Source: Gammaproteobacteria bacterium (GTDB lineage Bacteria; Pseudomonadota; Gammaproteobacteria; Enterobacterales; Permianibacteraceae). From it: a stretch of DNA of 64,000 nucleotides. The DNA lies in NCBI GenBank assembly GCA_016182845.1, contig JACPFT010000009.1, forward strand, positions 62,001 through 126,000, written 5' to 3'. Position 1 is the stretch's first letter. Every line of letters starts with the position of its first letter. Shown one piece after another: positions 6,847 through 14,990 of this stretch. A program made the translations under genes and the position numbers. The notes beneath the pieces were generated by a model. That model was not told the DNA's origin and did no database searches. It saw only the letters and a program-made list of their open reading frames with translations.

Positions 6847-7593
6847 TTACGGCGTCGGTGCATCCAGCCAGCCGCCCAGGGCCTGGACCGGCGCCGGATC
6901 GTTGTCCTGGCTCACCCAGGCCACCAAGGCTTCCCGGCCCGCGCCGGGCTGACCGGGCAGGGCTAGCCGCCAGCGCACTTGCCCGGCCTCCATCTCGCCC
7001 ATCGCCTCGCTTTCCGCCAATACCACGAAATCGTGACGCAACTCCCGTCCGGCGTTCTCGCCGGCCGGTACGCGGGTGCGCTTATCGAAACCCAGGCGGG
7101 CCAGATGCGCCCGCCATTGGCCACCCGGGAGACGCGGTTCGAAGCTGAGGTTCAAGCCCTGGCTGCCGCCCACCAGGCGCAGGCGTCCGACGGTGGGGGC
7201 GGTCGCTGCCGGCAGGCTCTGGCCGTCGAACCAGCCGCGCCATTCCCGACCTTCGTAGACGAAGCCGGGCGTGTATACCGAGCGAATGCGCCCGGCGGAG
7301 CGGTAGCCCTGTTGTCTTTGGGTGTGGGCCGGGCTGGCAAAGGGATCGCTCCAACCCAGGTAGTCCCAGTAATCCACATGGAAGACCAGGGGCACCAGCT
7401 CGCGCCATAACCGGGGACTGTCCACGAAACGGCTGAGCCAGCGCTCGGCCGGCGGGCAGGAACTGCAGCCCTGGGAGGAATAGAGCTCCAGCACGGGCGT
7501 GCGCGTGACCGGGCTAACCCAGTCGATCTCGGCGGCCCCGGCGAGCGGTAGGGCGCACAGGCCCAAGGCCAGAGGCAGGGTTCGGGACAGCAT
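6847..7593 (-). CDS. DUF1223 domain secreted thioredoxin-like protein
   Basis: A 248-residue protein with a signal peptide (cleavage near residue 20, after LAGA). The mature domain begins with VLELYSSQGCSSCPPAE, a thioredoxin-fold C-S-S-C motif diagnostic of DUF1223, followed by LVPLVFHVDYWDYLGWSDPF, another conserved block of the family. It is predicted to be periplasmic. A redox or metal-related role is suggested by the CxxC but unproven. It is convergent with the DUF1161 gene, with only 8 bases between their stops. Confidence 0.9.
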   Translation of the reverse strand: MLSRTLPLALGLCALPLAGAAEIDWVSPVTRTPVLELYSSQGCSSCPPAERWLSRFVDSPRLWRELVPLVFHVDYWDYLGWSDPFASPAHTQRQQGYRSAGRIRSVYTPGFVYEGREWRGWFDGQSLPAATAPTVGRLRLVGGSQGLNLSFEPRLPGGQWRAHLARLGFDKRTRVPAGENAGRELRHDFVVLAESEAMGEMEAGQVRWRLALPGQPGAGREALVAWVSQDNDPAPVQALGGWLDAPTP

Positions 7594-7665
7594 GGGGGCG
7601 GCTCCAGGCGGCGGGGTCGAATGCTCCGGCCCCTCTGCTGCTTAGAGCCTAGTCGGTTAAGCCTG

Positions 7666-8094
7666 TTACAGCGTGCAGGGCCGGGATTCCTCTTTCCACA
7701 CCACCGGCTCCCAGTAACGGTTCCGATCGAAGGGGCGCAGGTGCTCGAATTTCGCTGCGATGCGGTAGATATGACCCGGCTCGACGCGGATCTTTAGCAG
7801 CTTTGCATAGCCCCGGTGCTTGTTGTCCACGCGCAACTCCGGTGCGTCGATCTTCTCGTAGACCTTGAGCGTGTATTCGCCCGGCGGCAGGCGGTGTTCC
7901 TGGGTGGATTCGAATACGCTCTTCTCGTCAATGCGGCTGATTTCGGCCGGGTAGAAGAAGCGGGTTTCCGGTGGGAAGGCGAAGGTGGAGACATAGCCGC
8001 AGGCGGCTGAGACGCCCGGGGGCGCGGCCTGGGTCGGAAGGGCGGCGCACAGGGCCAGGACGCAGAGCGTGGCGTAGCGGGTAGGGGTTGTCAT
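7666..8094 (-). CDS. Hypothetical secreted protein
   Basis: A 142-residue protein with a signal peptide ending near residue 24 (PTQAAP). The mature part looks like a small beta-rich domain: a segment with LPPGEYTLKVYEK, a pattern of PEGA-like or carboxypeptidase-regulatory-like folds, and a later GHIYRIAAKFE strand. Two cysteines (near positions 32 and 140) could form a disulfide linking the ends. I do not recognise the family. It is divergent from trpS and probably has its own promoter in the shared gap. Confidence 0.7.
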   Translation of the reverse strand: MTTPTRYATLCVLALCAALPTQAAPPGVSAACGYVSTFAFPPETRFFYPAEISRIDEKSVFESTQEHRLPPGEYTLKVYEKIDAPELRVDNKHRGYAKLLKIRVEPGHIYRIAAKFEHLRPFDRNRYWEPVVWKEESRPCTL

Positions 8095-8246
8095 GGCTGG
8101 TCTCCGGTGGCCTCGGTGCTCGTTCCAGTGTAACGCGGTCTAGTGAGCCCTGGGTGAACATGCAACGCGCCTTAGACGCGGCGGGCAAAGCAGGTATAAT
8201 GCCCGGTTCTTCCGTACCGCCCTCCAGCCAGTCAAGGACCCGCGAC

Positions 8247-9494
8247 GTGACCGACGCCAGCATGACCGCCGAAAATCAGAGTTCCGAGACCCAGGCGCAC
8301 AAGACCCGCGTGCTGTCGGGCATGCGCCCCACGGGCCGATTGCATCTGGGGCATTACCGTGGCGTGCTGATGAACTGGGCCAAGCTGCAAAACGAGTACG
8401 ACAGCTATTTCATGGTCGCCGACTGGCATGCCCTGACCACCAGCTATGACGAAGTGGGCGGCATCAAGAATGCCGGCTATGAGATGGTCATCGACTGGCT
8501 GGCCTCGGGCATCGATCCGGACAAGAGCGCGATCTTCCTGCAGTCCCAGGTCGTCGAGCATGCCGAGCTGCATCTGCTGCTGTCCATGGTCACGCCGCTG
8601 GGCTGGCTGGAGCGCGTGCCCACCTACAAGGAGCAGCAGGAAAAACTGTCGCACAAGGATCTGACCACCTACGGCTTCCTGGGTTATCCGCTCCTGCAGG
8701 CCGTGGACATTCTGGTCTACAAGGCTGGTCTGGTGCCGGTCGGCGCCGACCAAGTGCCCCATATCGAGTTTTCCCGCGAGATCGCCCGCCGCTTCAACCA
8801 TATGTACGGCCGCGACCCGCGCTTCATGGCCGATGTGGAAGCCGGCCTTGCCTTGTTGGACGCCGACGATCAGAAGCGCCTGAACAACCTGGGCAAGCGC
8901 TACCGGGAGCAGGGCGAGGCCGAGGCCCTGGACAAGGCGCTGAAGCTGGTGCGCGCCCGTCGTCAACTTTCCGAGGCCCAGCGCTCCGCCCTGGAGGCCC
9001 AGGTGCACGGCACCGGCCGGCAAATCCTGCCCGAGCCCCAGGCCCTGCTCACCGCCGCCTCCAAGATGCCCGGCCTGGACGGCCAGAAGATGTCCAAGTC
9101 CTATGGCAATACCATCGCCCTGCGCGAGAAGCCGGCGGACGTGGAAACCAAGATCAAGAAGATGCCTACCGATCCGGCGCGGGTGCGCCGCACCGATCCG
9201 GGCAACCCGGACAACTGCCCGGTCTGGCAGCTGCACGAGATTTACTCCGGCGAGGACGTGAAGGCCTGGGTCAGGCAGGGCTGCACCAGCGCCGGTATAG
9301 GCTGCATCGAGTGCAAGATGCCTGTTGTCGAGGCGGTCAATGCCGAGCTCAAGCCGATCCAGGAGCGCGCCGCCGAGTACGAGCGGGATCCGGAGCTGGT
9401 CAAGCGCGTGCTCAAGAACGGCTGCGAACGGGCCCGGGCCGTGACCGCCGATACCATGGCCGACGTGCGCGCCGCCATGGGCCTGGATTACTGA
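8247..9494 (+). CDS. trpS: Tryptophanyl-tRNA synthetase
   Basis: A class I aminoacyl-tRNA synthetase of about 415 residues. It has the ATP-site HIGH variant HLGHY in MRPTGRLHLGHYRG and the KMSKS signature in QKMSKSYGN. I selected GTG 8247 because AAGGA at 8234-8238 sits 8 bases upstream; ATG 8262 is in frame but lacks a ribosome-binding site. Compared with the ~330-residue E. coli enzyme it carries an extra helical insertion (roughly residues 195-275) before the KMSKS loop and a cysteine-containing C-terminal segment (CTSAGIGCIECK). This is seen in the longer TrpS type of some Gammaproteobacteria. It begins a run with scpA (7-base gap), scpB and rluB. Confidence 0.95.
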   Translation: MTDASMTAENQSSETQAHKTRVLSGMRPTGRLHLGHYRGVLMNWAKLQNEYDSYFMVADWHALTTSYDEVGGIKNAGYEMVIDWLASGIDPDKSAIFLQSQVVEHAELHLLLSMVTPLGWLERVPTYKEQQEKLSHKDLTTYGFLGYPLLQAVDILVYKAGLVPVGADQVPHIEFSREIARRFNHMYGRDPRFMADVEAGLALLDADDQKRLNNLGKRYREQGEAEALDKALKLVRARRQLSEAQRSALEAQVHGTGRQILPEPQALLTAASKMPGLDGQKMSKSYGNTIALREKPADVETKIKKMPTDPARVRRTDPGNPDNCPVWQLHEIYSGEDVKAWVRQGCTSAGIGCIECKMPVVEAVNAELKPIQERAAEYERDPELVKRVLKNGCERARAVTADTMADVRAAMGLDY

Positions 9495-9501
9495 GAGCGG
9501 C

Positions 9502-10356
9502 ATGAGCGCGACGGGCGAATTGGAATTGGAACTGGCGCTGCCCGAGGCGGGGACCGCCGACGGCCAGTCCGTGCAGGAAGAGATGCCCTTCGCCCTGGTG
9601 AACGGCGCGCCCATGACCCAGATGCCCCAGGATCTCTATATCCCGCCGGATGCGCTCCTGGTTTTCCTGGAAGCCTTCGAAGGTCCGCTTGACCTGCTGC
9701 TCTACCTGATCCGCCGCCAGAATCTGGACATCCTGCATATTCCCCTGGCCGAGATCACGGCCCAGTACATGGAATACGTGGAGCTGATGAAGGCCTTCAA
9801 CCTGGAGCTGGCCGCCGAATACCTGGTCATGGCCGCCATGCTGGCCGAGATCAAGTCGCGCATGCTGCTGCCGCGCGTGGTCAACGAGGACGGCGAGGTG
9901 GAGGACGATCCGCGCGCCGAGCTGATCCGCCGTCTGCAGGAATACGAGCGCTTCAAGCAGGCCGCCGAGGACGTGGACGCCTTGCCGCGCGTGGGCCGGG
10001 ACCTGTTTATCGGCGCGGCCCTGCCGCCGCCCCTGGAACTGGTCAAACCCCAGCCCCAGGTGGATCTGAAGGAATTGTTGCTGGCACTGCGCGATGTCTT
10101 CGACCGGGCCAAGCTCAATGTCTCCCACCAGGTCCACAAGGAAAAGCTCACCGTGCGCGAACGCATGAGCGAGGTGCTGTCGCGGCTGTCGGTGGAAGTG
10201 TTCACCGATTTCGTCAGCCTGTTCAGCGCCGAGGAAGGCGCGGGCGGCGTGGTGGTGACCTTTCTGGCGGTCCTGGAACTGGTCAAGGAAAAGCTCGCCG
10301 AGCTGGTGCAGACCGAACCCTATGGGCCCATCCATGTGCGCGCCAAGGCGAGCTGA
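9502..10356 (+). CDS. scpA: Segregation and condensation protein A
   Basis: A 284-residue kleisin subunit of the SMC-ScpAB (or MksB-like) condensin complex, cytoplasmic and nucleoid-associated. The diagnostic block is FEGPLDLLLYLIRRQNLDI, with PLAEITAQYMEYV following. The C-terminal winged helix contains VTFLAVLELVKEKLAEL, which contacts the SMC head. It follows trpS by 7 bases and precedes scpB by 8, so co-translation is likely. The N-terminal ~45 residues before the conserved core are acidic and poorly conserved. Confidence 0.95.
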   Translation: MSATGELELELALPEAGTADGQSVQEEMPFALVNGAPMTQMPQDLYIPPDALLVFLEAFEGPLDLLLYLIRRQNLDILHIPLAEITAQYMEYVELMKAFNLELAAEYLVMAAMLAEIKSRMLLPRVVNEDGEVEDDPRAELIRRLQEYERFKQAAEDVDALPRVGRDLFIGAALPPPLELVKPQPQVDLKELLLALRDVFDRAKLNVSHQVHKEKLTVRERMSEVLSRLSVEVFTDFVSLFSAEEGAGGVVVTFLAVLELVKEKLAELVQTEPYGPIHVRAKAS

Positions 10357-10364
10357 GTTGAATC

Positions 10365-11057
10365 ATGAGTGAAAACAGCCAGTTGAAACGCATCCTCGAG
10401 GGCGCCATCCTGGCCGCCGGCCGCTCCCTGTCCGTGGAGGTCATGCTGGAGCTATTCGAGGAGGGCGAGCGCCCGCCGGTGACCGAGATCCGCGCCGCGC
10501 TCAAGGCCTTGCAGGCGGAGTGCGAGGGCCGGGGCATCGAGCTCAAGGAGACCGCCTCCGGCTACCGTTACCAGGCCCGCGAGGAGCTGGCGCCCTGGCT
10601 GGTCAAGCTCTGGGAAGAGCGTCCCGCGCGCTATTCCCGCGCCACCCTGGAAACCCTGGCCTTGATCGCCTACCGTCAGCCCATCACCCGCGCCGAGATC
10701 GAGGAAGTGCGCGGCGTGACGGTGAGCTCCAATATCGTGAAATCGCTGCTGGAGCGCGAGTGGATCCGCGTGGTGGGGCACCGCGACGTGCCGGGCCGGC
10801 CGGCCCTGTTCGCCACCACCCGGCATTTTTTGGACTATTTCAATTTGAAGAGCCTGGACCAGCTGCCGTCCCTGATGGAAATCAAGGATATCGACAGTCT
10901 GAACGCCAGTCTCGACCTGCCCGAACCGGGTGCGCCTGCCGACGAGGGGTCGGGACGCATGCTGGGCGGGCAAGACCCGGCGCCTGAGACCGGGAATGCG
11001 CCGGAAACCGAGCCCGAGGCGAGGGAACCGGCGGAAATCGTCGCCGATGACGAATAA
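10365..11057 (+). CDS. scpB: SMC-Scp complex subunit ScpB
   Basis: A 230-residue ScpB with tandem winged-helix domains. The motif TLETLALIAYRQPITRAEIEEVRGV is typical (residues about 88-112), and GRPALFATTRHFLDYF closes the second domain. The acidic tail after about residue 185 (rich in E, P, D) is probably disordered. It binds kleisin ScpA, encoded directly upstream, to complete the condensin used in chromosome segregation. Confidence 0.95.
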   Translation: MSENSQLKRILEGAILAAGRSLSVEVMLELFEEGERPPVTEIRAALKALQAECEGRGIELKETASGYRYQAREELAPWLVKLWEERPARYSRATLETLALIAYRQPITRAEIEEVRGVTVSSNIVKSLLEREWIRVVGHRDVPGRPALFATTRHFLDYFNLKSLDQLPSLMEIKDIDSLNASLDLPEPGAPADEGSGRMLGGQDPAPETGNAPETEPEAREPAEIVADDE

Positions 11058-11124
11058 CGAGGGTCGCGACTAGTACCTCAGCACAGTGATTTCGATCGAG
11101 GATCATCGAAGGAAAGGAAATCCC

Positions 11125-11203
11125 GTAGGTCGGGTTAGCGCAGCGTAACCCGACTTGGCTCCAGGGGGAGTGTCGGGTTACGCCTATCGGCTAACCCGAC
11201 TAC
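11125..11203. repeat. Paired GGTCGGGTTA / TAACCCGAC palindromic repeats
   Basis: Between scpB and rluB are two successive palindromic modules built from GTCGGGTTA and TAACCCGAC, the whole flanked by GTAGGT at 11125 and ACTAC at 11203. A repeat family with this core is common in intergenic regions of Gamma- and Betaproteobacteria. The rest of the 249-base gap shows no gene. Confidence 0.75.
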
Positions 11204-11306
11204 CGGGGTGGCTGAATCCGTCAGATCCATTGTGTCCAAGTGCTGGTGGCCGCCCGTATCCTGCAACCGGACGGAAGCCGCGAAGCGCGTGCTTCCTGGA
11301 GCTTGA

Positions 11307-12242
11307 ATGAGCGAAAAACTGCAAAAAGTCCTGGCCCGCGCGGGCCTGGGTTCCCGCCGCGAACTGGAAGAGTGGATCCAGGCCGGCCGCGTCTCCATCA
11401 ACGGCCAGCCGGCCAAGCTGGGGGATCGCGTCGAGGACACGGACAAGATCAAGGTGGACGGCCAGCCCGTGCGCCTGCCCAAGACCGAGGAGCTCAAGCG
11501 TCGGGTCATGGTCTACCACAAGCCGGAGGGCGAGGTCTGCACCCGTTCCGATCCGGAAGGCCGGCCGACAGTCTTCGACCGCCTGCCGGTCCTGCGCGGC
11601 GGACGCTGGATCGCCATCGGCCGCCTGGACATCAACACCACGGGCCTGCTGCTGTTCACCAATGACGGCGAGCTGGCCCATAGGCTGATGCACCCGGCCG
11701 CCCAGGTCGAGCGCGAATATGCCGTGCGCATCCTCGGAGAGGTGGACGAGGCCATGTTGCAGCGCCTGCGCAAGGGGGTGATGCTGGACGACGGCGAAGC
11801 CCGCTTCAACAGCATCACGGATGCCGGCGGCGAGGGCGCCAACCATTGGTATCACGTGACCCTGGCCGAAGGCCGAAATCGCGAAGTGCGCCGCATCTGG
11901 GAAAGCCAGGGCGTGCAGGTCTCGCGGCTGATCCGCGTGCGCTATGGCAATGTTCTGCTGGAACGCCAGGTGCGCTTGGGCACCTGGCAGGAGCTGCCCA
12001 TCGAGCAGGTCAACGAGTTGGCCGCCCTGGTCAAGCTGCCGGCCAGCACCAAGGGGATCCACAGCAACGAACAGCGCGAAGTACGCACCCAGCGCATCGC
12101 CACCAAGCGCCGCGCCGAGCTGAAGGAACGCAACAAGGCCAGACCCGCGCGCGGCGACAAGCCGGCCGGTCGCAGCGAACCGCGTCCCCAGCCCGGCGAG
12201 ATCACCAACCGCCCGACCCGAAAGCCGCCGCGCGGGCGGTGA
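11307..12242 (+). CDS. rluB: 23S rRNA pseudouridine-2605 synthase
   Basis: A 311-residue RsuA/RluB-family pseudouridine synthase. The N-terminal S4 domain begins [15 protein letters not shown]. The catalytic domain has [19 protein letters not shown], with the active-site Asp in [17 protein letters not shown] matches the family's C-terminal R-N-R-x-V-R-R motif. The last ~60 residues are a basic, low-complexity tail (R, K, P, G) that probably contacts RNA. GGAG is at about 11298. Its position after scpAB is conserved in many Gammaproteobacteria and separates it from rsuA. Confidence 0.93.
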   Translation: MSEKLQKVLARAGLGSRRELEEWIQAGRVSINGQPAKLGDRVEDTDKIKVDGQPVRLPKTEELKRRVMVYHKPEGEVCTRSDPEGRPTVFDRLPVLRGGRWIAIGRLDINTTGLLLFTNDGELAHRLMHPAAQVEREYAVRILGEVDEAMLQRLRKGVMLDDGEARFNSITDAGGEGANHWYHVTLAEGRNREVRRIWESQGVQVSRLIRVRYGNVLLERQVRLGTWQELPIEQVNELAALVKLPASTKGIHSNEQREVRTQRIATKRRAELKERNKARPARGDKPAGRSEPRPQPGEITNRPTRKPPRGR

Positions 12243-12256
12243 GGGGAAGTGGAAAT

Positions 12257-12342
12257 AACCACCAAGGCGCAAAGGCACCAAGGAAAGAACGAGGAATGCC
12301 TCTGAATTTCCTTCGCTTCGCGCCTTGGTGTCTTGGCGGTTA
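12257..12342. repeat. Long imperfect inverted repeat between rluB and ydbL
   Basis: The left arm begins AACCACCAAGGCGC and continues CACCAAGGAAA. The right arm reads CCTTGGTGTCTTGGCGGTT, ending at 12342. The arms fold into an extended hairpin of about 30 bp per side with mismatches. It separates the convergent rluB and ydbL genes and may stop transcription from both sides, although it lacks a T-run. Elements with this core are dispersed in many proteobacterial genomes. Confidence 0.7.
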
Positions 12343-12353
12343 AATTTCTTGTA

Positions 12354-12686
12354 TTACTGCTTCTGCTGCCAGCGCCCGTCCAGATAGACCATCTGGCCGT
12401 TGGGCGTGCGCTGGATGGCCTTGGCGCCGGCCAGGGCTTCCACCGAGCGGATGTCCGCCTTGTTCTTGGCGGCCAGTTGCTCATAGACCTCGCGGCGCTT
12501 GGTATTGACATCCTGGACCAGGTGCAGCACCTCCCGATCGGAGGTGGCGCCCACGGCGGCGATATAACCGTCCGGGGTTTCGCCCACCAGGCCCTTGGCC
12601 TTGGCGCTGTCCAGATCCATGGCGAAGACGCCGCCGGTGCCCAGGGCCCAGATCAGGCTGGCGGCCAGGAAAGCTTTCATCGTCAT
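12354..12686 (-). CDS. ydbL: YdbL family (DUF1318) periplasmic protein
   Basis: A 110-residue protein with a signal peptide (residues 1-22). The mature domain matches DUF1318: LDSAKAKGLVGETPDGY, then a V-x-x-V-N-x-K-R-R-x-x-Y-x-x-L-A pattern, ending in a W-R-Q-K-like tail. AGGAGAA lies 6 bases before the start. It is the last gene of ydbH-ynbE-ydbL, an order known from E. coli, where YdbL is proposed to assist the YdbH-YnbE bridge that carries phospholipids to the outer membrane. Confidence 0.9.
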   Translation of the reverse strand: MTMKAFLAASLIWALGTGGVFAMDLDSAKAKGLVGETPDGYIAAVGATSDREVLHLVQDVNTKRREVYEQLAAKNKADIRSVEALAGAKAIQRTPNGQMVYLDGRWQQKQ

Positions 12687-12696
12687 TCTTGTTCTC

Positions 12697-12882
12697 CTAG
12701 AAGATATCGCCGTGCTCGGACATGGCCTTATCCAGGTCCTTCTCGACTTTCACCTTGATCTCGTGCTGGATCTTCACGGTCATGTCGATCTTGATGGGCT
12801 TGTCCGAGGGCTCGATCCGGATGGTGGGATTGCAGGCCACGAGGCTGGTGATCGACAACAGGGCGGCGAAGGCGGTGCGCAT
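12697..12882 (-). CDS. ynbE: YnbE family outer-membrane lipoprotein
   Basis: A 61-residue lipoprotein. The start MRTAFAALL leads into a lipobox ITSLVAC, acylated at C17. The remainder is short: NPTIRIEPSDKPIKIDM then a lysine/glutamate helix. This is the YnbE pattern. In E. coli YnbE pairs with the C-terminus of YdbH to anchor the lipid bridge in the outer membrane by beta-strand addition. I reject the longer reading to 12960, because the extra residues are not signal-like. ydbL follows by 10 bases. Confidence 0.9.
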   Translation of the reverse strand: MRTAFAALLSITSLVACNPTIRIEPSDKPIKIDMTVKIQHEIKVKVEKDLDKAMSEHGDIF

Positions 12883-12963
12883 GATGAACTCCGGGTTGCA
12901 CTCGGGTCTGCCGAAAGGCGTCAGGCCCTGGCTCAGGCTGGGGCGCAAGCCATGAACCATGGC

Positions 12964-14958
12964 TTAAGGCCTATTCTCTTCCTGGTCGGCCTCCGGTTTC
13001 AGGCTTTTCATCACATGCCCGGCGAAATCCCCCGACAGGAGGGCGGCGCGCAACAGGTCCGGCAAATGACCTTCCAGATTGAGATTGAAGGCGATGGGGT
13101 AGCCGTTGTAAAGGGCAGGGTTCGCCCCTTCTAGCTGAAGCTTGAGGGCATAGTCCCCGTTCGGCCCATAGCTGGGCGCGACGTCCAGGCGTTTGTAGCG
13201 GAAATCCCTGAGGGCCTGGAGGCCGATATTCTCGTCCTTGGGCGCCGGCCCCGGGTTGTAGCGCAGGGCGCCGGCGCCCTCGGCTCGGAGCTGGGCGCCC
13301 GTGCCCAGGCTGGGCTGACCGTCCTGCCAGATGATGGGCAGTCTGCCGCTGACCCGACCTTCGCCGCCCAGACCCGGCTGCTCCGCCAGGGCCAGCAGGG
13401 CAGCCAGATCCAGCCGTTCCGCCTCCAGGACGAAGGCCAGGGGCGTGCCGGCTTGCCAGTCGAGCTCCGGGATGCGCAGCTGCCCGCCCAAGGCTTGCGC
13501 GGCGATCTCGCTCAGCTTCACCACCGGCTTGACCGAAGTGCCCGAAGCCTCGAACCGGCCTTGCAGGCTTTCCAGGCTGAAATCGGCGGGCAGGGCCAGG
13601 CTGCCGACCCGCCAGTCGCCCCGGGCGGCCAGGGGGTCCAGGCTGGCCAGCTCCAGACTGGCATTCGCCCCGCGCCAGCTCATGCCCTGGTAGCGGCCGG
13701 CCAAGTCCAGCAGCTCCAGCTTGCCTTTCAGCCTGACCGGGTGTAGGCCTGCCTGCCAGGGCAGCAGTAACGTGCCCTGGAGTTGGCCGGATTCGAGGGT
13801 CATGGGCTTGAGCCCGGCCGGCAAATAGGGCCGCAGCAAGGGCCAGGCGTGGTCCAGCGTGCTCTTCACGTCATCCAGGCGCAACTCGCCGGTGCGCTTG
13901 TCCAGCTTGTAGCTCAGGGCGAAACGGCTGTCCAGGGCGGGGCTCTGCAAGCGCCCCTGGGCCTTGACCGCCTGGACCTGGCGCTGGAATCGGCTGTCCA
14001 GGCGGAAGGGCGGCAGGCTGTAACCGGCCGCGTCCAGGGCATCGCCCTGCAGTTCCAGCCGACCCTGACCCTTGGCCAGATCCAGGCGGCCGGTATGGGT
14101 CAGGCGCTCCGCCAGACCCCAGGGCAGTGCCCAGTGCCGCGCCTGGACGGTGAATTCGGCATGGGCCTCGCTGTCGGCGAGCCAGCCTTCGGTATTGAGC
14201 CGCCGGGGCAGCTGCCCGTGCAGATTCAGCCGCACCTGGGCTTCCTCCGGCACGCCCAGGGCCAACCAGCGGTAGAAGGGCCGCAGATCGCCCGCGCTAC
14301 GCAAGCGGTAGGCTGGGGCATGGGCGGGCGGTGCGTCCAGATGCAGCTCGGTGAAGAACACCGTGGTCTTGCCCCGCGACAGGCCCGCCGTCGCCTTGAG
14401 CTTGGCGTCGGGCGCGATGGCGAGTTCGAAGCGGCCGGGCAGCTCGTCGGGCAGGCCCTGCGCCATATAGAGCACCAGGCTGGCGCCGCCGTCCGGTGTG
14501 AGCTCGGCTTTCAAGCGGCCTTCGGCCTGTTTGCTTAAGCCGCCGATGGGAAAGCTAAGGCGCAAGTGCTCGACGTCCAGGCGGCGCAGCGGCAAGAGCG
14601 GCCATTCGCTCAAGGGCGGCGTTTCCGGCCCCGCCTCGGGGCGGACCGGCCAGGCTTGCAGGCTCAGCTCGGCCCGTTCCAGGCGCAGGGCATCCGCGCC
14701 ATAGTCGTACCGGGCCTTATCGCCGGCAACGCTCAGGCGCAGGCCGTCCGGACCGTCCCAGGCGAAGGCCAGATGCTCCGCCTCCCAGCGCCTAAAGCCC
14801 GGCAGGGACAGGCGGGCATCGACCTCGCGGAAGCCGAAGGGGGCGAGGGCGATGGGGAGCCAGGCGCCGAGCAAGGCGGGCAGGGCGAGGATCAGCAGCA
14901 GGAGGGCGGCCGAGAACAGCCAGAAAGGACGCCGGCGCAGCAGGGCAGGGAGTTTCAT
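12964..14958 (-). CDS. ydbH: YdbH family AsmA-like intermembrane phospholipid transport protein
   Basis: A 664-residue protein (start MKLPALLRRR at 14958) with a basic N-terminus and one membrane anchor (about residues 12-35). It then has a long beta-rich periplasmic body, with repeated short strands rich in alternating hydrophobic residues such as LRLERAELSLQAWPV and GRLDLAKGQGRLELQGDAL. This is the AsmA-like/bridge-like lipid-transfer fold. The C-terminus (near F-N-L-N-L-E-G) is the YdbH-specific domain. E. coli YdbH is about 880 residues, so this is a short version. Context with ynbE and ydbL makes the assignment firm. It is one of three partly redundant AsmA-like lipid transporters in E. 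coli (YhdP, TamB, YdbH). Confidence 0.85.
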   Translation of the reverse strand: MKLPALLRRRPFWLFSAALLLLILALPALLGAWLPIALAPFGFREVDARLSLPGFRRWEAEHLAFAWDGPDGLRLSVAGDKARYDYGADALRLERAELSLQAWPVRPEAGPETPPLSEWPLLPLRRLDVEHLRLSFPIGGLSKQAEGRLKAELTPDGGASLVLYMAQGLPDELPGRFELAIAPDAKLKATAGLSRGKTTVFFTELHLDAPPAHAPAYRLRSAGDLRPFYRWLALGVPEEAQVRLNLHGQLPRRLNTEGWLADSEAHAEFTVQARHWALPWGLAERLTHTGRLDLAKGQGRLELQGDALDAAGYSLPPFRLDSRFQRQVQAVKAQGRLQSPALDSRFALSYKLDKRTGELRLDDVKSTLDHAWPLLRPYLPAGLKPMTLESGQLQGTLLLPWQAGLHPVRLKGKLELLDLAGRYQGMSWRGANASLELASLDPLAARGDWRVGSLALPADFSLESLQGRFEASGTSVKPVVKLSEIAAQALGGQLRIPELDWQAGTPLAFVLEAERLDLAALLALAEQPGLGGEGRVSGRLPIIWQDGQPSLGTGAQLRAEGAGALRYNPGPAPKDENIGLQALRDFRYKRLDVAPSYGPNGDYALKLQLEGANPALYNGYPIAFNLNLEGHLPDLLRAALLSGDFAGHVMKSLKPEADQEENRP

Positions 14959-14990
14959 GGCCTCATCCTGCCCAGCGCGCCGGCCTGCGG

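Noticed and set aside
3483-8094. A defence island around the PycTM-like gene
   Set aside because: Apart from that gene none of the neighbours (cysG, doxX, lysR, small secreted proteins) belongs to a known defence family.
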